Assembly (NCBI GenBank): GCA_018266105.1
Contig: JAFEBA010000006.1
Span: 62,001-126,000 of the forward strand
DNA from: a bacterium
GTDB taxonomy: Bacteria; Vulcanimicrobiota; Xenobia; Xenobiales; JADMJV01
DNA: 64,000 nt
Direction: 5' to 3'
This document shows positions 26,618 through 35,805 of the stretch, one piece after another; the first letter of the stretch is position 1; each line of letters starts with the position of its first letter. A model generated the notes under the pieces. It was not told the DNA's origin, searched no databases, and was given only the letters and a program-made list of their open reading frames with translations. The translations under genes were made by a program, and so were the position numbers.

Positions 26618-29600
26618 ACGGCGGCGTTCGACAGGCGCCCTCGGGGTCCCGCCCCAGGGCACGCCACCATCGCGCCTGGTCGGCCCGCAGACGGTATTCA
26701 GCGCTGACATACCCCTGCTCCGCGGCAATGCGTTGTCGTTGCGCATCCAGCCACTCCAGCTGAGAGGACACGCCGTTTTGATAGCGTAGCCGAGCCACCC
26801 GCTCGCTCTCCTGAGCGCTCAGGCGACGAGAGTGACTGACCTCAATGGACTGCTGGTCGTTGAGCAGCCGGTAGTAGAGAGTCTCTACCTCCACCTGGAC
26901 TTCGCGTTCGGCCTGGCGCAGGCGAGATTGCAGAGCCTCACTTTCCTGCTCCGCCTGCCGGGAGCGAGCCTCACTCTGGCCCCCGTCGTAGAGGGGCACA
27001 GACAGCACCAATCCAGCCTGAAAAGAAACCCCGGGCCGAAAGGCGGTTGGATTCTGATGCAGGTAGTCCAGTCGCAGACCCAGGCTTGGATTCAACTGGG
27101 CCGCCTCTTGCTCAGCCCGGGCCTGAGTCGCACCCACCTGTTGCTGCAGCGATAGCAGCTCCGGGCGCATGCGAGCCGCCTCCCGCTGAGCCTCCGCCAG
27201 GTTGGTGGGTGACGAAAAGTCACTCGACTCCACCACAATCTCCGGAACTTCCGTGCAATCCAGCAGAGCCTGGAGCCGCGTTCGGGCCACCGCCAGGGCC
27301 TGAGCCGCCTCCACCGCCTCAAGCTGGGCTGCCTGGTAATCGCTTTCGGCCCGCAGAACCTCAAAACGCGGAGCGCTGCCGGCTTTCTGGCGTCTGCGCG
27401 CGTCTTCCATGCCTTGCCGATTGACCCGCACCGAACTCTCGGCCACCTGGAGCTGAGCCTGACGTTCGGCCAGCTCGTAGAACCGTAGAGCCGCCTCTTC
27501 CCAACTCCGTTGCCAGGCCCCCCGGTAGTCCTGGCGCACGGCCGAAAGCGACTGCTCGGCTGAACTCACGCTCCAGCCCGTGCGGCCGAAGTTTGCCAGC
27601 TGCTGCTCAAAGTAGGCTCCGCTGCTCCAGTTGTTGGCCACGCTGCCGTTGAGGCTGAACCCCGGTGCGGCCAGTTGCACGGTCGGGTTCAAGTAAGTGA
27701 AGCTCGATTGCAGTCCCAGACGAGGCCGAGCCGAGGCACCCATTTCCTCCACCCTGGCTTGCGCCTGACGGTAGCGGGCCAGCTCCTGGTCCAGTTGGGG
27801 CTGGCGCTCCAGCACCCGTTGCCGAACCCGCTGCAGGGTCCAAGGTTCCGCCTGAGCCGAACCCACCACCAGCAGCCCCAGCACAACCCCCAACCAGCGA
27901 GGGAAGCGCCAGCGAAGGTTGCTGACCCAGGCATAGAAACTGGGAACCACGACCAGGGCCAGGGGCAGCGAATAGAGCAGACCAAAGATCAAGCTCCAGG
28001 CCATCGGCGGCCAGAGATTGCCACCGCCGATAGCCAGCGGCAGCAGGCCGCCGATCGAGAGCAGAATGGTCAGCAGAATCGGCCGCATGCGCAGGCTGCC
28101 GGCCCGAATCATCGCGCTGGTTACATCTTTCCCCTGGCCCAGTTCAGCGCGCGTGTATTCAAAGAACATGATGGCGTGATTGGTAACCACTCCTCCCAAT
28201 GTAATCAAGCCCAGAAAGGCCGTAAAACTGAAGGCATTGCCGGTTACAGCCAGGCCCAGAATGCCGCCAAACAGACTGAAGGGGACAGCGGCCAGCACCG
28301 ACAGCGCCAGGCTCAGCCGATTGAACTCCCAGGCCACGATCAGCAGTTGACCCAGCACCGCGCTCAGGAAAACCAATCCCAGCTCGCGCAATGACTTGTC
28401 CACCTCTTCCTGCTCCCCACCGTAGCTGAGAGCCATCGAAGCGGGCACCAGCGCCGAAGCCTGGGGCAGGCAGTCTGCCAGAATTTTGGATGGCAGGCGA
28501 CTATCATCGGTGAAGCCATAAATGTTGCAGGTCGGCCGACGATTGTAGCGGCTATGGCGCCAGACACCTGGTCCGATCCGGAGGCGGGCCAGGCTGCCAA
28601 GAGGAACCACCTCTCCGCTGGGCCCAAACAGTGTCAGATCTTCCAGAGGAGCGCGGCTGCGTAAATCCACTGGCAGTTCTCGGTCTCCTTGACGCAGTTG
28701 AGTGACCGTCAGTCCGCTCAAGGCGATGCGCGTGGCCTGACTGACGTCCTGGTGTGAGAGCCCCACCTCCACCAGCCGCTGATCATCCCAGTCCAGATCG
28801 ATCTGGGGTGCCAGCTCGCCCAGGTCGTGATAGGCAAGCCAGACGCCCTTCTGGCGACTCAGAAGTTCAACCAGTCGGTCGGCCACCAGCCGCAGCTGTT
28901 CACCATTCTCTCCCTGCAGGCGCAGCGCCAGAGGTGCACCCACCGGCGGGCCCTGTTCCAACTTGCGCGGAACCACCCTGGCCTCTGGGAACTGGCCGCG
29001 GCTGTAAGTGCGCAGACGGCTCACCAGTTGCTCGGTCTGCGCCACCCCACGAGTGTTCACTACAAGCTGGGCGTAGTTGCTTAGCCCGGTCTCCGGGTCC
29101 ACATTGTAATAGAAGCGCGGACCACCCCCGCCCAGATAAGCAATATAATTGACCACCTCGGCCTGCCCGCTCAGCCACTTTTCGACCTGGGCCACGCTCC
29201 GGCCGGTGCTTTCCAAGGAACTGCCGTCGCGCGTCCACACCTCCACTACACACTGACTGCGCTGAGCCGAGGGGAAGAATTGCACCCCCAGCACCGGTAG
29301 CACTGCCACCGCCAGCAGACTCAGTAGCGCCGCCAGAGCCGCGGTCCGACCCGGATGTTGCAGGCCGCGTCGGGCTGCAGCCGCCATGCCCTCGCGCAGG
29401 CGGCTTAGACCTGAAGAGGTCGACTGCGGGCCCAGAGGACGCAGAAAGTAGCGACACAAGAATGGCAGCAGGCTCAAATTCAGCAGCAGCGAGACCAGCG
29501 TGGCCAGGCTGGTCACCAGGCCCAGGTCGCGAATGAAATCGCCCTTTCCACCCGGTAAGCCGGCCAGGGGCAGAAAGGCGGCCACGGTGGTCAGATTGCT

Positions 29601-30887
29601 GGTCAGCAGCGGCAATCGAATCCCCTCTGCGCCCTGGCGTGCGGCCGACTCTGGATCCTGGCCTTGACTCAGATGGTGCTCGATATTGTCGACCACCACC
29701 ACAGAGTTATCCACCACCAGACCCAGGGCAATAATCAGGGCGGTGATGGACATTTGCTGAAGGTCACGACCGCAGGCTTGCATGGCCGCATAGGTGCCCA
29801 GGATGGTCAGGGGCAGCATCACGCCTACCAGGGCGGCCGAGCGCCAGCCCATGAAGGCGAAGGTGACCAGCAGAATGAGCACAACTCCGTCACGCAGGTT
29901 GTGATTGAATTCCGAGATTCGGCCCACCACCGAGGTCGGCAGATCGTTCACCTTGACCAATTGACAGCCCGGCGGTAGCTCGGCCCGCAGCTTCTCGACC
30001 TCCGCTTCTACTCGTCGGCCGGTAACCAGAATGTCCTCTCCTTTGCGCATGTTGACTGAGATCGCCACCGACGGCTGCCCCTGAACGCGCACCCGAAAGC
30101 TGGCGGGATCCGGGGGCAAGCGGCGCAAACTGGCGAGGTCGCTCAGCCTCAACTGTGGAGTGATGGGTAACCTGCCCAGACCCTCCAGGTCCAGCGGGAG
30201 CGAACTTCGGGTCAGCCAGCGCTGCCCAACGTCCTCGCCCAGACCCCCGCTCTGGGGCAAAAGGTTGCGGTTCCTCAGTGCCTCCGCGATCTGGCCCGGG
30301 TTGATCCGGTAGCGAGCAAGTTGCAGGCTGTCCAAACCCACCTCGATCCGCTCGGCCTGGGCTCCGATCAGGCTCACCTCGGCCAGCGGCGCCAGCACCC
30401 TCAGGCGATCGCGAATGCGCCTGGCCACGTCTTCCCGACGGCGTTCGCTGGCCTCCGGCCAGACCACGCCATAGATCAAGATCGATGTATCCCCGAAGTG
30501 ATCGTTGATTTGCAGGGGCAGAACCCCCTCAGGCAAGGCTGCCTGCCCGTCGGCGAGCCGATCGCGTATCTGGCTCCAGAAAACCGGCAGGTCGGTGGTC
30601 GCATCGCGAGCCTGTATCTTCAGAATGGCCAGGCCGGGGCGACAACGGGTCTCGATCTTCTGCACATCGTCCAGGGCCAGCAGAGTGCGTTCCAGACGGT
30701 CGGCCAGCAAATTCTCCACCTGCTCGGTCGAGGCTCCCGGCCAAAGAGCCACCACCTGTCCAAATCGAATCGGAATGTCGGGATCCTCTCGACGTGGAAC
30801 CGTTTGTTGCGCGAACAGGCCCCAGGCCAGCACGGCCAGCCAGAGCAACCCCGCCAGCACCCGATGTCGAGAGACAAAAGCCGTCAT
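26577..30887 (-). CDS. RND efflux transporter fused to TolC-like outer membrane factor
   Basis: A 1436-residue single frame. Residues 1-1000 are an RND pump of the AcrB/MexB class: a first TM helix, porter domains, TM4 with ALGLVVDNSVVVVDNIE (conserved Asp pair), and the second half with GLAVTGNAFSFTAFLGLITL and the last helices near residue 990. At residues 995-1013 comes a stretch that looks exactly like a Sec signal peptide (FPRWLGVVLGLLVVGSAQA, cleavage before Glu1014). The remainder is a TolC/OEP-type outer membrane efflux protein (TLQRVRQRVLERQPQL; LVLSVPLYDGGQSEARSR). Pump and outer membrane factor are normally separate genes. It overlaps the adaptor gene by 4 bp (ATGA). Confidence 0.85.
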   Translation of the reverse strand: MTAFVSRHRVLAGLLWLAVLAWGLFAQQTVPRREDPDIPIRFGQVVALWPGASTEQVENLLADRLERTLLALDDVQKIETRCRPGLAILKIQARDATTDLPVFWSQIRDRLADGQAALPEGVLPLQINDHFGDTSILIYGVVWPEASERRREDVARRIRDRLRVLAPLAEVSLIGAQAERIEVGLDSLQLARYRINPGQIAEALRNRNLLPQSGGLGEDVGQRWLTRSSLPLDLEGLGRLPITPQLRLSDLASLRRLPPDPASFRVRVQGQPSVAISVNMRKGEDILVTGRRVEAEVEKLRAELPPGCQLVKVNDLPTSVVGRISEFNHNLRDGVVLILLVTFAFMGWRSAALVGVMLPLTILGTYAAMQACGRDLQQMSITALIIALGLVVDNSVVVVDNIEHHLSQGQDPESAARQGAEGIRLPLLTSNLTTVAAFLPLAGLPGGKGDFIRDLGLVTSLATLVSLLLNLSLLPFLCRYFLRPLGPQSTSSGLSRLREGMAAAARRGLQHPGRTAALAALLSLLAVAVLPVLGVQFFPSAQRSQCVVEVWTRDGSSLESTGRSVAQVEKWLSGQAEVVNYIAYLGGGGPRFYYNVDPETGLSNYAQLVVNTRGVAQTEQLVSRLRTYSRGQFPEARVVPRKLEQGPPVGAPLALRLQGENGEQLRLVADRLVELLSRQKGVWLAYHDLGELAPQIDLDWDDQRLVEVGLSHQDVSQATRIALSGLTVTQLRQGDRELPVDLRSRAPLEDLTLFGPSGEVVPLGSLARLRIGPGVWRHSRYNRRPTCNIYGFTDDSRLPSKILADCLPQASALVPASMALSYGGEQEEVDKSLRELGLVFLSAVLGQLLIVAWEFNRLSLALSVLAAVPFSLFGGILGLAVTGNAFSFTAFLGLITLGGVVTNHAIMFFEYTRAELGQGKDVTSAMIRAGSLRMRPILLTILLSIGGLLPLAIGGGNLWPPMAWSLIFGLLYSLPLALVVVPSFYAWVSNLRWRFPRWLGVVLGLLVVGSAQAEPWTLQRVRQRVLERQPQLDQELARYRQAQARVEEMGASARPRLGLQSSFTYLNPTVQLAAPGFSLNGSVANNWSSGAYFEQQLANFGRTGWSVSSAEQSLSAVRQDYRGAWQRSWEEAALRFYELAERQAQLQVAESSVRVNRQGMEDARRRQKAGSAPRFEVLRAESDYQAAQLEAVEAAQALAVARTRLQALLDCTEVPEIVVESSDFSSPTNLAEAQREAARMRPELLSLQQQVGATQARAEQEAAQLNPSLGLRLDYLHQNPTAFRPGVSFQAGLVLSVPLYDGGQSEARSRQAEQESEALQSRLRQAEREVQVEVETLYYRLLNDQQSIEVSHSRRLSAQESERVARLRYQNGVSSQLEWLDAQRQRIAAEQGYVSAEYRLRADQARWWRALGRDPEGACRTPPCESVEQEKSLPSR

Positions 30888-32302
30888 TGCGTCTGCACCG
30901 CCAGCCCGGGACTCAGACGAAAAGGCTGCAGGGCCACCCGGTCCTGGGCCTGCAGACCCTCTTCCACAATCACCTGCTGGTTCGGCTGCAGGGCTCCCAC
31001 CACAACTTCCCGACGTCGGGCCACGCCCTTTTCGATCACATATACGTAGCTCAAGCCGCTGTCAAAGGCCAGGCTGGATACCGGCACGAGAATGCGCGGA
31101 TGGGCCGGGCCCACCGGTAAGTCGAGCCGCGCCAGCATGTTGGGAAGCAGGTGCAGTCCTGGATTTGCCAGCTCAACCTCGATGGGGAAGGTATGGCTCT
31201 GACTGTCGGCCTGATAGCCCAGTCGCCGTATCTGCCCCGAGAAACTCTTTCCTGGTAGGGAGGCGCACTCCAGCCGAACGCTTTGATGCTCGTTCAATTG
31301 CGGACGCAGCGATTCGGGCGCGTCAAAGTGAACCTTGACTCGATCGATCTGACCCACCCGGCACAGCCCGGTTCCCGGTCGCACGCTATCCCCGCGTTCC
31401 ACCAAGATTTCCAAGATCCGACCGCTAAAGGGGGCGCGAATCTGATGCCGATCCAGCTGCACTCGAGACTCCTCAAAGACAGCCTGCTGACGCTGGATCA
31501 GGGCGGCAGCTTCTCCCAGCTGATGGCGCAGCGCCTCACTTTGCAGCGGACCCGCCTGGGCCAGCTCCCAGCCTGCCCGGGCCGTCTCCAGATTGGCCTC
31601 TGAAGCCTGCTGGTCTTCACCACGGGCGCCCTCCTCCGCCAGCCTTAAGCCCTGCTGACTGCTGACCTCGCGCCGCCGGGCCAGTTCCACGGCCAGACGG
31701 CCCCTCTCCCGGTCCTGGTCGGAGATGGCCCCCTCCTTCCAGAGCATCTCCAGTCGTAGCCATTCTCGCTCACTCTGTTCTGCCTGGGCCCGAGCTGCCT
31801 GCCAGTCGGCTCGGGCTGACTCCAACTCCTGAGGTCTGGTCAACTGGCTTTGCTTTTGCCGTGAGGCTCGAGCCGAGCTCAGTCCGGCCCTGGCCACACG
31901 GCTCTGCGTGTGCACCTGGACACGGCTGTGCTCCAGGTCGGCCTGCAGACGACCGTAGCCGGCCTGAGCCTGACTCAAGGCTGCCTCCGCCTGGCGACTC
32001 TGCAAACGAGCCTGTTCCGCATCCAGTTCGACAATCAGGTCCCCCTGGCTCACCGGGTCACCCAGCTGTTTGAACCGCGTAAGCACCGGCGCACTTACCT
32101 GAGCCATGATCAACGCACTGCGCACCGGCTCCACCCGACCGCTCAATGTCACCACGGAACGCAGACTGGTGGGCTGAATGCTGAGTGTCTCGATAGACAT
32201 CGGTGCCGGAGCGCTTTCCGCCACCCGCGGCGTGGCCGTCAAGCACCAGGTGACGGCAAAAAGTACAAGCGCAAACAAAGTATAGGGAAGACTGGAACGC
32301 AT
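30884..32302 (-). CDS. Periplasmic adaptor (membrane fusion) protein of the efflux pump
   Basis: A 472-residue HlyD/AcrA-type adaptor: an N-terminal anchor/signal (MRSSLPYTLFALVLFAVTW), a biotinyl-lipoyl-like half (SGRVEPVRSALIMAQVSAPV, then GDLIVELDAEQARLQSRQ), a long coiled-coil hairpin (about 95-270), and a second half IRAPFSGRILEILVERGDSV, then the beta-barrel/membrane-proximal domain. A GGAGG ribosome site precedes the ATG. It links the inner-membrane pump to the TolC-like domain. It is first in the operon: adaptor, pump/TolC fusion, TetR. Confidence 0.9.
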   Translation of the reverse strand: MRSSLPYTLFALVLFAVTWCLTATPRVAESAPAPMSIETLSIQPTSLRSVVTLSGRVEPVRSALIMAQVSAPVLTRFKQLGDPVSQGDLIVELDAEQARLQSRQAEAALSQAQAGYGRLQADLEHSRVQVHTQSRVARAGLSSARASRQKQSQLTRPQELESARADWQAARAQAEQSEREWLRLEMLWKEGAISDQDRERGRLAVELARRREVSSQQGLRLAEEGARGEDQQASEANLETARAGWELAQAGPLQSEALRHQLGEAAALIQRQQAVFEESRVQLDRHQIRAPFSGRILEILVERGDSVRPGTGLCRVGQIDRVKVHFDAPESLRPQLNEHQSVRLECASLPGKSFSGQIRRLGYQADSQSHTFPIEVELANPGLHLLPNMLARLDLPVGPAHPRILVPVSSLAFDSGLSYVYVIEKGVARRREVVVGALQPNQQVIVEEGLQAQDRVALQPFRLSPGLAVQTQ

Positions 32303-32345
32303 GAAGCGACCTCCGGTAGGAGTTGTAGCTTCAAGTTAGCGCATG

Positions 32346-32376
32346 ATGTTAATGTCGTCAACATAGACTTAGGTCT
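32346..32376. promoter_or_regulatory. Candidate operators of the efflux operon
   Basis: Two inverted repeats in the divergent gap upstream of the adaptor: ATGTT-N9-AACAT (32346-32364) and AGAC-TTAG-GTCT (32365-32376). Length and place fit a TetR operator; which one is bound is unknown. Confidence 0.4.
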
Positions 32377-32448
32377 TAGTATCCCCAAACCGGAGGAGCT
32401 TCGCTCTCAACGAATAATCCCTAAGCACTTCGGAAAGGGGGCGTCGTC

Positions 32449-32610
32449 ATGCGAAACATCACCACGGGAGGGCTAATCCTTCTCTACGGATTCCTCAACG
32501 GGGGCTCCATCTTTCTCGGCAATCCCAGCCCCGTCGATTGGGCATTCGACTCGGCCGGCATCGGACTGGTTCTGTTTGGGGCCTGGAAAGTCTACCAGCA
32601 GCGACCCTGA
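32449..32610 (+). CDS. 53-residue two-TM protein
   Basis: ATG 32449 follows GGAAAGGGGG, a usable ribosome site. The translation starts MRNITTGGLILLYGFLNGG and ends WKVYQQRP; two hydrophobic stretches (about 6-23 and 34-47) are separated by a short Pro/Asp-containing loop. It diverges from the efflux operon and shares its promoter region, so the same TetR may control it. It is too short for family recognition, but the coherent hydrophobic pattern and ribosome site support it. Confidence 0.5.
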   Translation: MRNITTGGLILLYGFLNGGSIFLGNPSPVDWAFDSAGIGLVLFGAWKVYQQRP

Positions 32611-32744
32611 TCTTCAGCCACTTCGACCGGGCCGCGTCGCGAGCACCGGTGAGGCTCGGAGCCCTACCACTTCTGCTTAGGCTTTGGGCTGGCCCGCAGC
32701 ATGTTCACCATTGTCGCTTATGAGGAGTCCCCTCGGCCGACAGC

Positions 32745-34046
32745 CTATTGCCAGGTCAAAGCTCCATGCGCGTTCAGACGGTTGCCATCGGCCACTTTGG
32801 TCTTCAGGTGGTCCAGTTTGTCCGCACCGTTCAATACCTTCTCTTTGATTTCCGCGGCTGTCGCTTGAGGATACATCGAAGCCACCAGTCCGGCGACGCC
32901 CGCCACGTGAGGAGTGGCCATCGATGTACCGCTCATCAACTGATAGCCGCCTCCCGGCTTGGCGCTCAGGATATCCACTCCGGGCGCCGCGATGTCCACG
33001 TTTTTAACCCCATACTGCGAGAAGCCCGCCTTCTTGTCGTTGCGGTCGGTGGCGGCCACGGCGATGTTGTTCGGGATATCGTAGTTGCTAGGATAGTTTG
33101 GGAAGATGTCGTTATTCCACCCATTGTTACCGGCTGCCATAATGTGCAGGGCAGGGGAGGCCGCGAAAGCCTCTTTCTGGGCCTCGCTGGCACCTCCACC
33201 ACCCCAGGAATTGGAGGTGATGGTGGCCCCCATCTTGGTGGTGTACTCGATGGCCCGTAAGATAGCAGCCGAGTCGGTCGAGCCCTCGTCCGAGAAGATC
33301 TTCACGGCCATCACATTGGCGCGGTGATTCACACCCACCACACCCTCGCCATTGTCGCCCACTCCGGCGATCGTGCCAGCACAATGGGTTCCGTGGCCGT
33401 GCCCGTCCATCGGGTCGCCATTGTCAGCGAAGGCATTGTATCCGTGAACATCGTCGATCACGCCATTGCCATCGTTGTCGATACCGTCTCCAGGAATCTC
33501 GCCGGGATTGACCCACATATTGGCCTTCAAGTCACTGTGGTTGTAGTCGATGCCCGTGTCGATCACGGCGATGATTGGGGCGTCGTTACGGCCCGTGTGG
33601 ATGGCCCAGGCTTCGGGAGCATCGATATCGGCATCGACCTTGCCATTGTTCTGGCCGGTATTGTGCATGCCCCAAAGATCATCGTTCAGGTCATTTGGCA
33701 CAAACTGAGCCGGGCCATCCTGCTGAGCCGGGCCCGCCGGAGCTTGCTTCCGCTCGACCAGCTCGTTCTTGGGGAGCGTGTAGATAAAATTTGGTTCTGC
33801 ATAGGCGACCCGAGGGTCTTGCTTCATCTGAGCGATGGCCTGCTCGGTGGAAAGATTGCCGGGCAACTTCAGTTGCATCAGCTGCCCCCGGTCCAAAAGG
33901 CCCTGGTCGCCAAAGTCAAAGGTGTCGGCCACGGTGGCGCCATACTTTGCTGCGAAACCGGCCTCCGAGGTGAGCGAGGCAGAGTCGCCCTTCAAGCGAA
34001 CAATCACCTCACCGGGACGATAAGCATTGGTTGTGTTCGTGATCAT
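32745..34046 (-). CDS. Subtilisin-like serine protease (S8) with propeptide
   Basis: A 433-residue protease. Residues of about 10-90 are an inhibitor-I9/fervidolysin-type propeptide (RPGEVIVRLKG, then DPRVAYAEPNFIYT). The catalytic domain has Asp163 (AVIDTGIDYNHSDL), His218 (DGHGHGTHCAGT), the oxyanion Asn307 (MAAGNNGW) and Ser375 (MSGTSMATPHVAG). There is no visible Sec signal peptide at the start (MITNTTNAYRPGE), so it is either processed inside the cell or leaves by a non-Sec route. An AGGAGG-type site lies upstream in an AT-rich promoter zone. Confidence 0.9.
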   Translation of the reverse strand: MITNTTNAYRPGEVIVRLKGDSASLTSEAGFAAKYGATVADTFDFGDQGLLDRGQLMQLKLPGNLSTEQAIAQMKQDPRVAYAEPNFIYTLPKNELVERKQAPAGPAQQDGPAQFVPNDLNDDLWGMHNTGQNNGKVDADIDAPEAWAIHTGRNDAPIIAVIDTGIDYNHSDLKANMWVNPGEIPGDGIDNDGNGVIDDVHGYNAFADNGDPMDGHGHGTHCAGTIAGVGDNGEGVVGVNHRANVMAVKIFSDEGSTDSAAILRAIEYTTKMGATITSNSWGGGGASEAQKEAFAASPALHIMAAGNNGWNNDIFPNYPSNYDIPNNIAVAATDRNDKKAGFSQYGVKNVDIAAPGVDILSAKPGGGYQLMSGTSMATPHVAGVAGLVASMYPQATAAEIKEKVLNGADKLDHLKTKVADGNRLNAHGALTWQ

Positions 34047-34107
34047 GGTCTAGCCTCCTGACGAATATCTGTCTGGGGCTATTGTCGCACTTAAGAAACT
34101 CTTAAAT

Positions 34108-34140
34108 CGTTAAAAATAAATGAACTCCTGTTTAAACAGG
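34108..34140 (-). terminator. Palindrome with T-rich tract, likely terminator
   Basis: CCTGTTTAAACAGG (34127-34140) is a perfect 14-bp palindrome that includes the stop codon of the gene at 34132. On the minus strand it is followed by a T-rich tract (34126 down to 34111), consistent with a Rho-independent terminator before the protease promoter. Confidence 0.5.
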
Positions 34141-34494
34141 CAACAGGCTGTCAGCGGCCTTGCTCAAGTAGTAAACCAGGCCAGCGGTCAGCTTAAAAGT
34201 CTGAGCCGGTGTACCATCGGTGGCAAGACCATTAATCACGTGAGGATACGGGTTGGAAGGCTTGCCGCCCATCCAGCCAGCGTGGTCGAACAGGTAGGGA
34301 TTCCATTTGCGCAGCACCAGAATCTCATCTGACTTGGCTTTCTCACGATAGGCTTCGCTGCCGTCGGGGCCGTGCACCACCACCATCACATCCTGCTGAC
34401 GCGGCATTTTGGGTCCAACCACCTGTCGCAGTTCGGCTCCCGCGACACTGCTCATAAGGACCAGTCCAAGCAGAGACTTGCTCAAAGCGTTCAT
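34132..34494 (-). CDS. Small exported protein
   Basis: A 120-residue protein with a signal peptide (MNALSKSLLGLVLMSSVAGAE, cleavage after AGA). The mature part has short strands QDVMVVVHGPDGSEAY and a C-terminal hydrophobic helix (FKLTAGLVYYLSK). No family was recognised. It precedes the subtilisin gene on the same strand but is separated from it by a likely terminator. Confidence 0.55.
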   Translation of the reverse strand: MNALSKSLLGLVLMSSVAGAELRQVVGPKMPRQQDVMVVVHGPDGSEAYREKAKSDEILVLRKWNPYLFDHAGWMGGKPSNPYPHVINGLATDGTPAQTFKLTAGLVYYLSKAADSLLPV

Positions 34495-34742
34495 TGTGAA
34501 TCGATCTCCCCAGTGTTTGTCTTCTCCTTCTCAGACCTCCGAGAATTTCCCCAATACCGGTCGGTCGACCCATAGACCCATAGCCCTGCCTTCCGACCCG
34601 CAAACCCGAAAGAAGGGCCCTCGGCCAGGTAAGTAGACTTTGGTCGCCACCTCCTTTTCTGCTCCTAACTTCAGAACAGTCGTGCCACCCGCTCGTCCGT
34701 CAGGGCGACAGCCAGGCGGTCTTCGAAATACCAGACTCGGTC

Positions 34743-35255
34743 ATGCTGGCATACTCAAAGAATGCTGGAGCTTTGGTTGGATCCCCGCCTGACCGACTTC
34801 TGAGTTTCGACTCTCGTGCGGAAGCAACCGTGCCGGTCAAGTGCGAGACCTGGTCTCATTCACTCGGGGAGGGCACGGCCTTCGACGGTTGCACCGCAGG
34901 GATAAAATGGCCTGGAATGATTTCATTGCTGAGAAGTTTCTTGGATTCGGTGATTCCGGTCATTGGATTCGTTCGCGCAGTTGGAGTGCTGAGCAGATCC
35001 CCTGGCGGGAACGTTGGGACGCTCCCGATGCAACCGAGATCTGCGATTTGGTTCGTCTCCAGCGTCAGGGGAGCAGCTGGCAGGTCACGGATGCTATCGA
35101 CCTGCTGGGGCCCGTCCCGGCGGATCGTTCTCACCTTCGCCCTGTCCTTCAATCGACCCATGGGACCCTTCGAGCGTGTGAGCTTTGTTAACGGCGTCGA
35201 TCCCGGCAAAATCATGCGCGCCATTGAGGCCTGGCTGGAAATTTCTCAAAGCTGA
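34743..35255 (+). pseudogene. Probable frameshifted member of the WSHS(M/L)GE family
   Basis: The outer frame encodes VKCETWSHSLGEGTAFDG, matching the motif of the protein at 23627, then becomes Ser/Arg-rich and unlikely. The natural-looking continuation (MAWNDFIAEKFLGFGDSG ... DLLGPVPAD) is in another frame from about 34905 to 35122, after which the first frame resumes with RIVLTFALSFNRPMGPFERV. Two compensating one-base indels explain this; the first coincides with a run of four A (34904-34907 region). Either a decayed gene or a sequencing error. Confidence 0.45.
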
Positions 35256-35334
35256 AGGCCCCGACCGTTGCTCGCCCAATATTACCCCGCAGACCCCCAA
35301 GATGGACCGAGATGAACCCTGGAGGCGAGCAAAC

Positions 35335-35805
35335 ATGGTGATATCCCCCTCAGCTTCCTGGTTCATTTTCGGACTGGCTGACCTGTGGGTTGTATCTCAA
35401 ACGGGAGCCAGCTCAGATTTCTTGAGCATCGTCATCCCGGCAACCAGCCTGGCGACCTTGTTTTTCTCTCTCTGTATGACCCTCAGCCTGGGGAGGTCCC
35501 GTAGCTTGCTGGCGCTTGGATCCATGGGATTGACTGCCCTCTATTTTCTCCTTGCGTTACCCTTCGTTCGCATGGGATGGCACTCCCCGGTCATCGCCCT
35601 CTGGCTGGTCATCAGCAATGGAAAGACAGCGCTCCATCCGCTTACAGTGGCCGGACAAATTCCCCTGATGCTAAGCCCGGTCTATTTGCTCTGGAAGTCC
35701 AACCAGAGCCTGGCCATCGCCCCCTTATCCCTGGCCATCCTGATTTACTTCATTCCGGCGCTTGTCATTTGTTTCAAGCGTCGGGGACTAAATGCCACCG
35801 ATTGA
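35335..35805 (+). CDS. Four-TM membrane protein, unknown
   Basis: A 156-residue protein; I prefer ATG 35335 since GGAGG lies about nine bases ahead (ATG 35302 is also in frame). It contains four to five hydrophobic helices with short loops (FIFGLADLWVVS; LATLFFSLCMTLSLG; ALYFLLALPFVRM; IAPLSLAILIYFIPALVICF) and a basic C-terminus. No family was recognised. It ends inside the convergent lipoprotein gene (18-bp overlap). Confidence 0.5.
   Translation: MVISPSASWFIFGLADLWVVSQTGASSDFLSIVIPATSLATLFFSLCMTLSLGRSRSLLALGSMGLTALYFLLALPFVRMGWHSPVIALWLVISNGKTALHPLTVAGQIPLMLSPVYLLWKSNQSLAIAPLSLAILIYFIPALVICFKRRGLNATD

Noticed and set aside
26618..26746. Longer TetR reading frame
   Set aside because: The extra residues overlap the pump gene and do not fit TetR N-termini.
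34127..34140. LexA/SOS box
   Set aside because: The palindrome CCTGTTTAAACAGG lacks the spacing of known LexA boxes and better fits a terminator.
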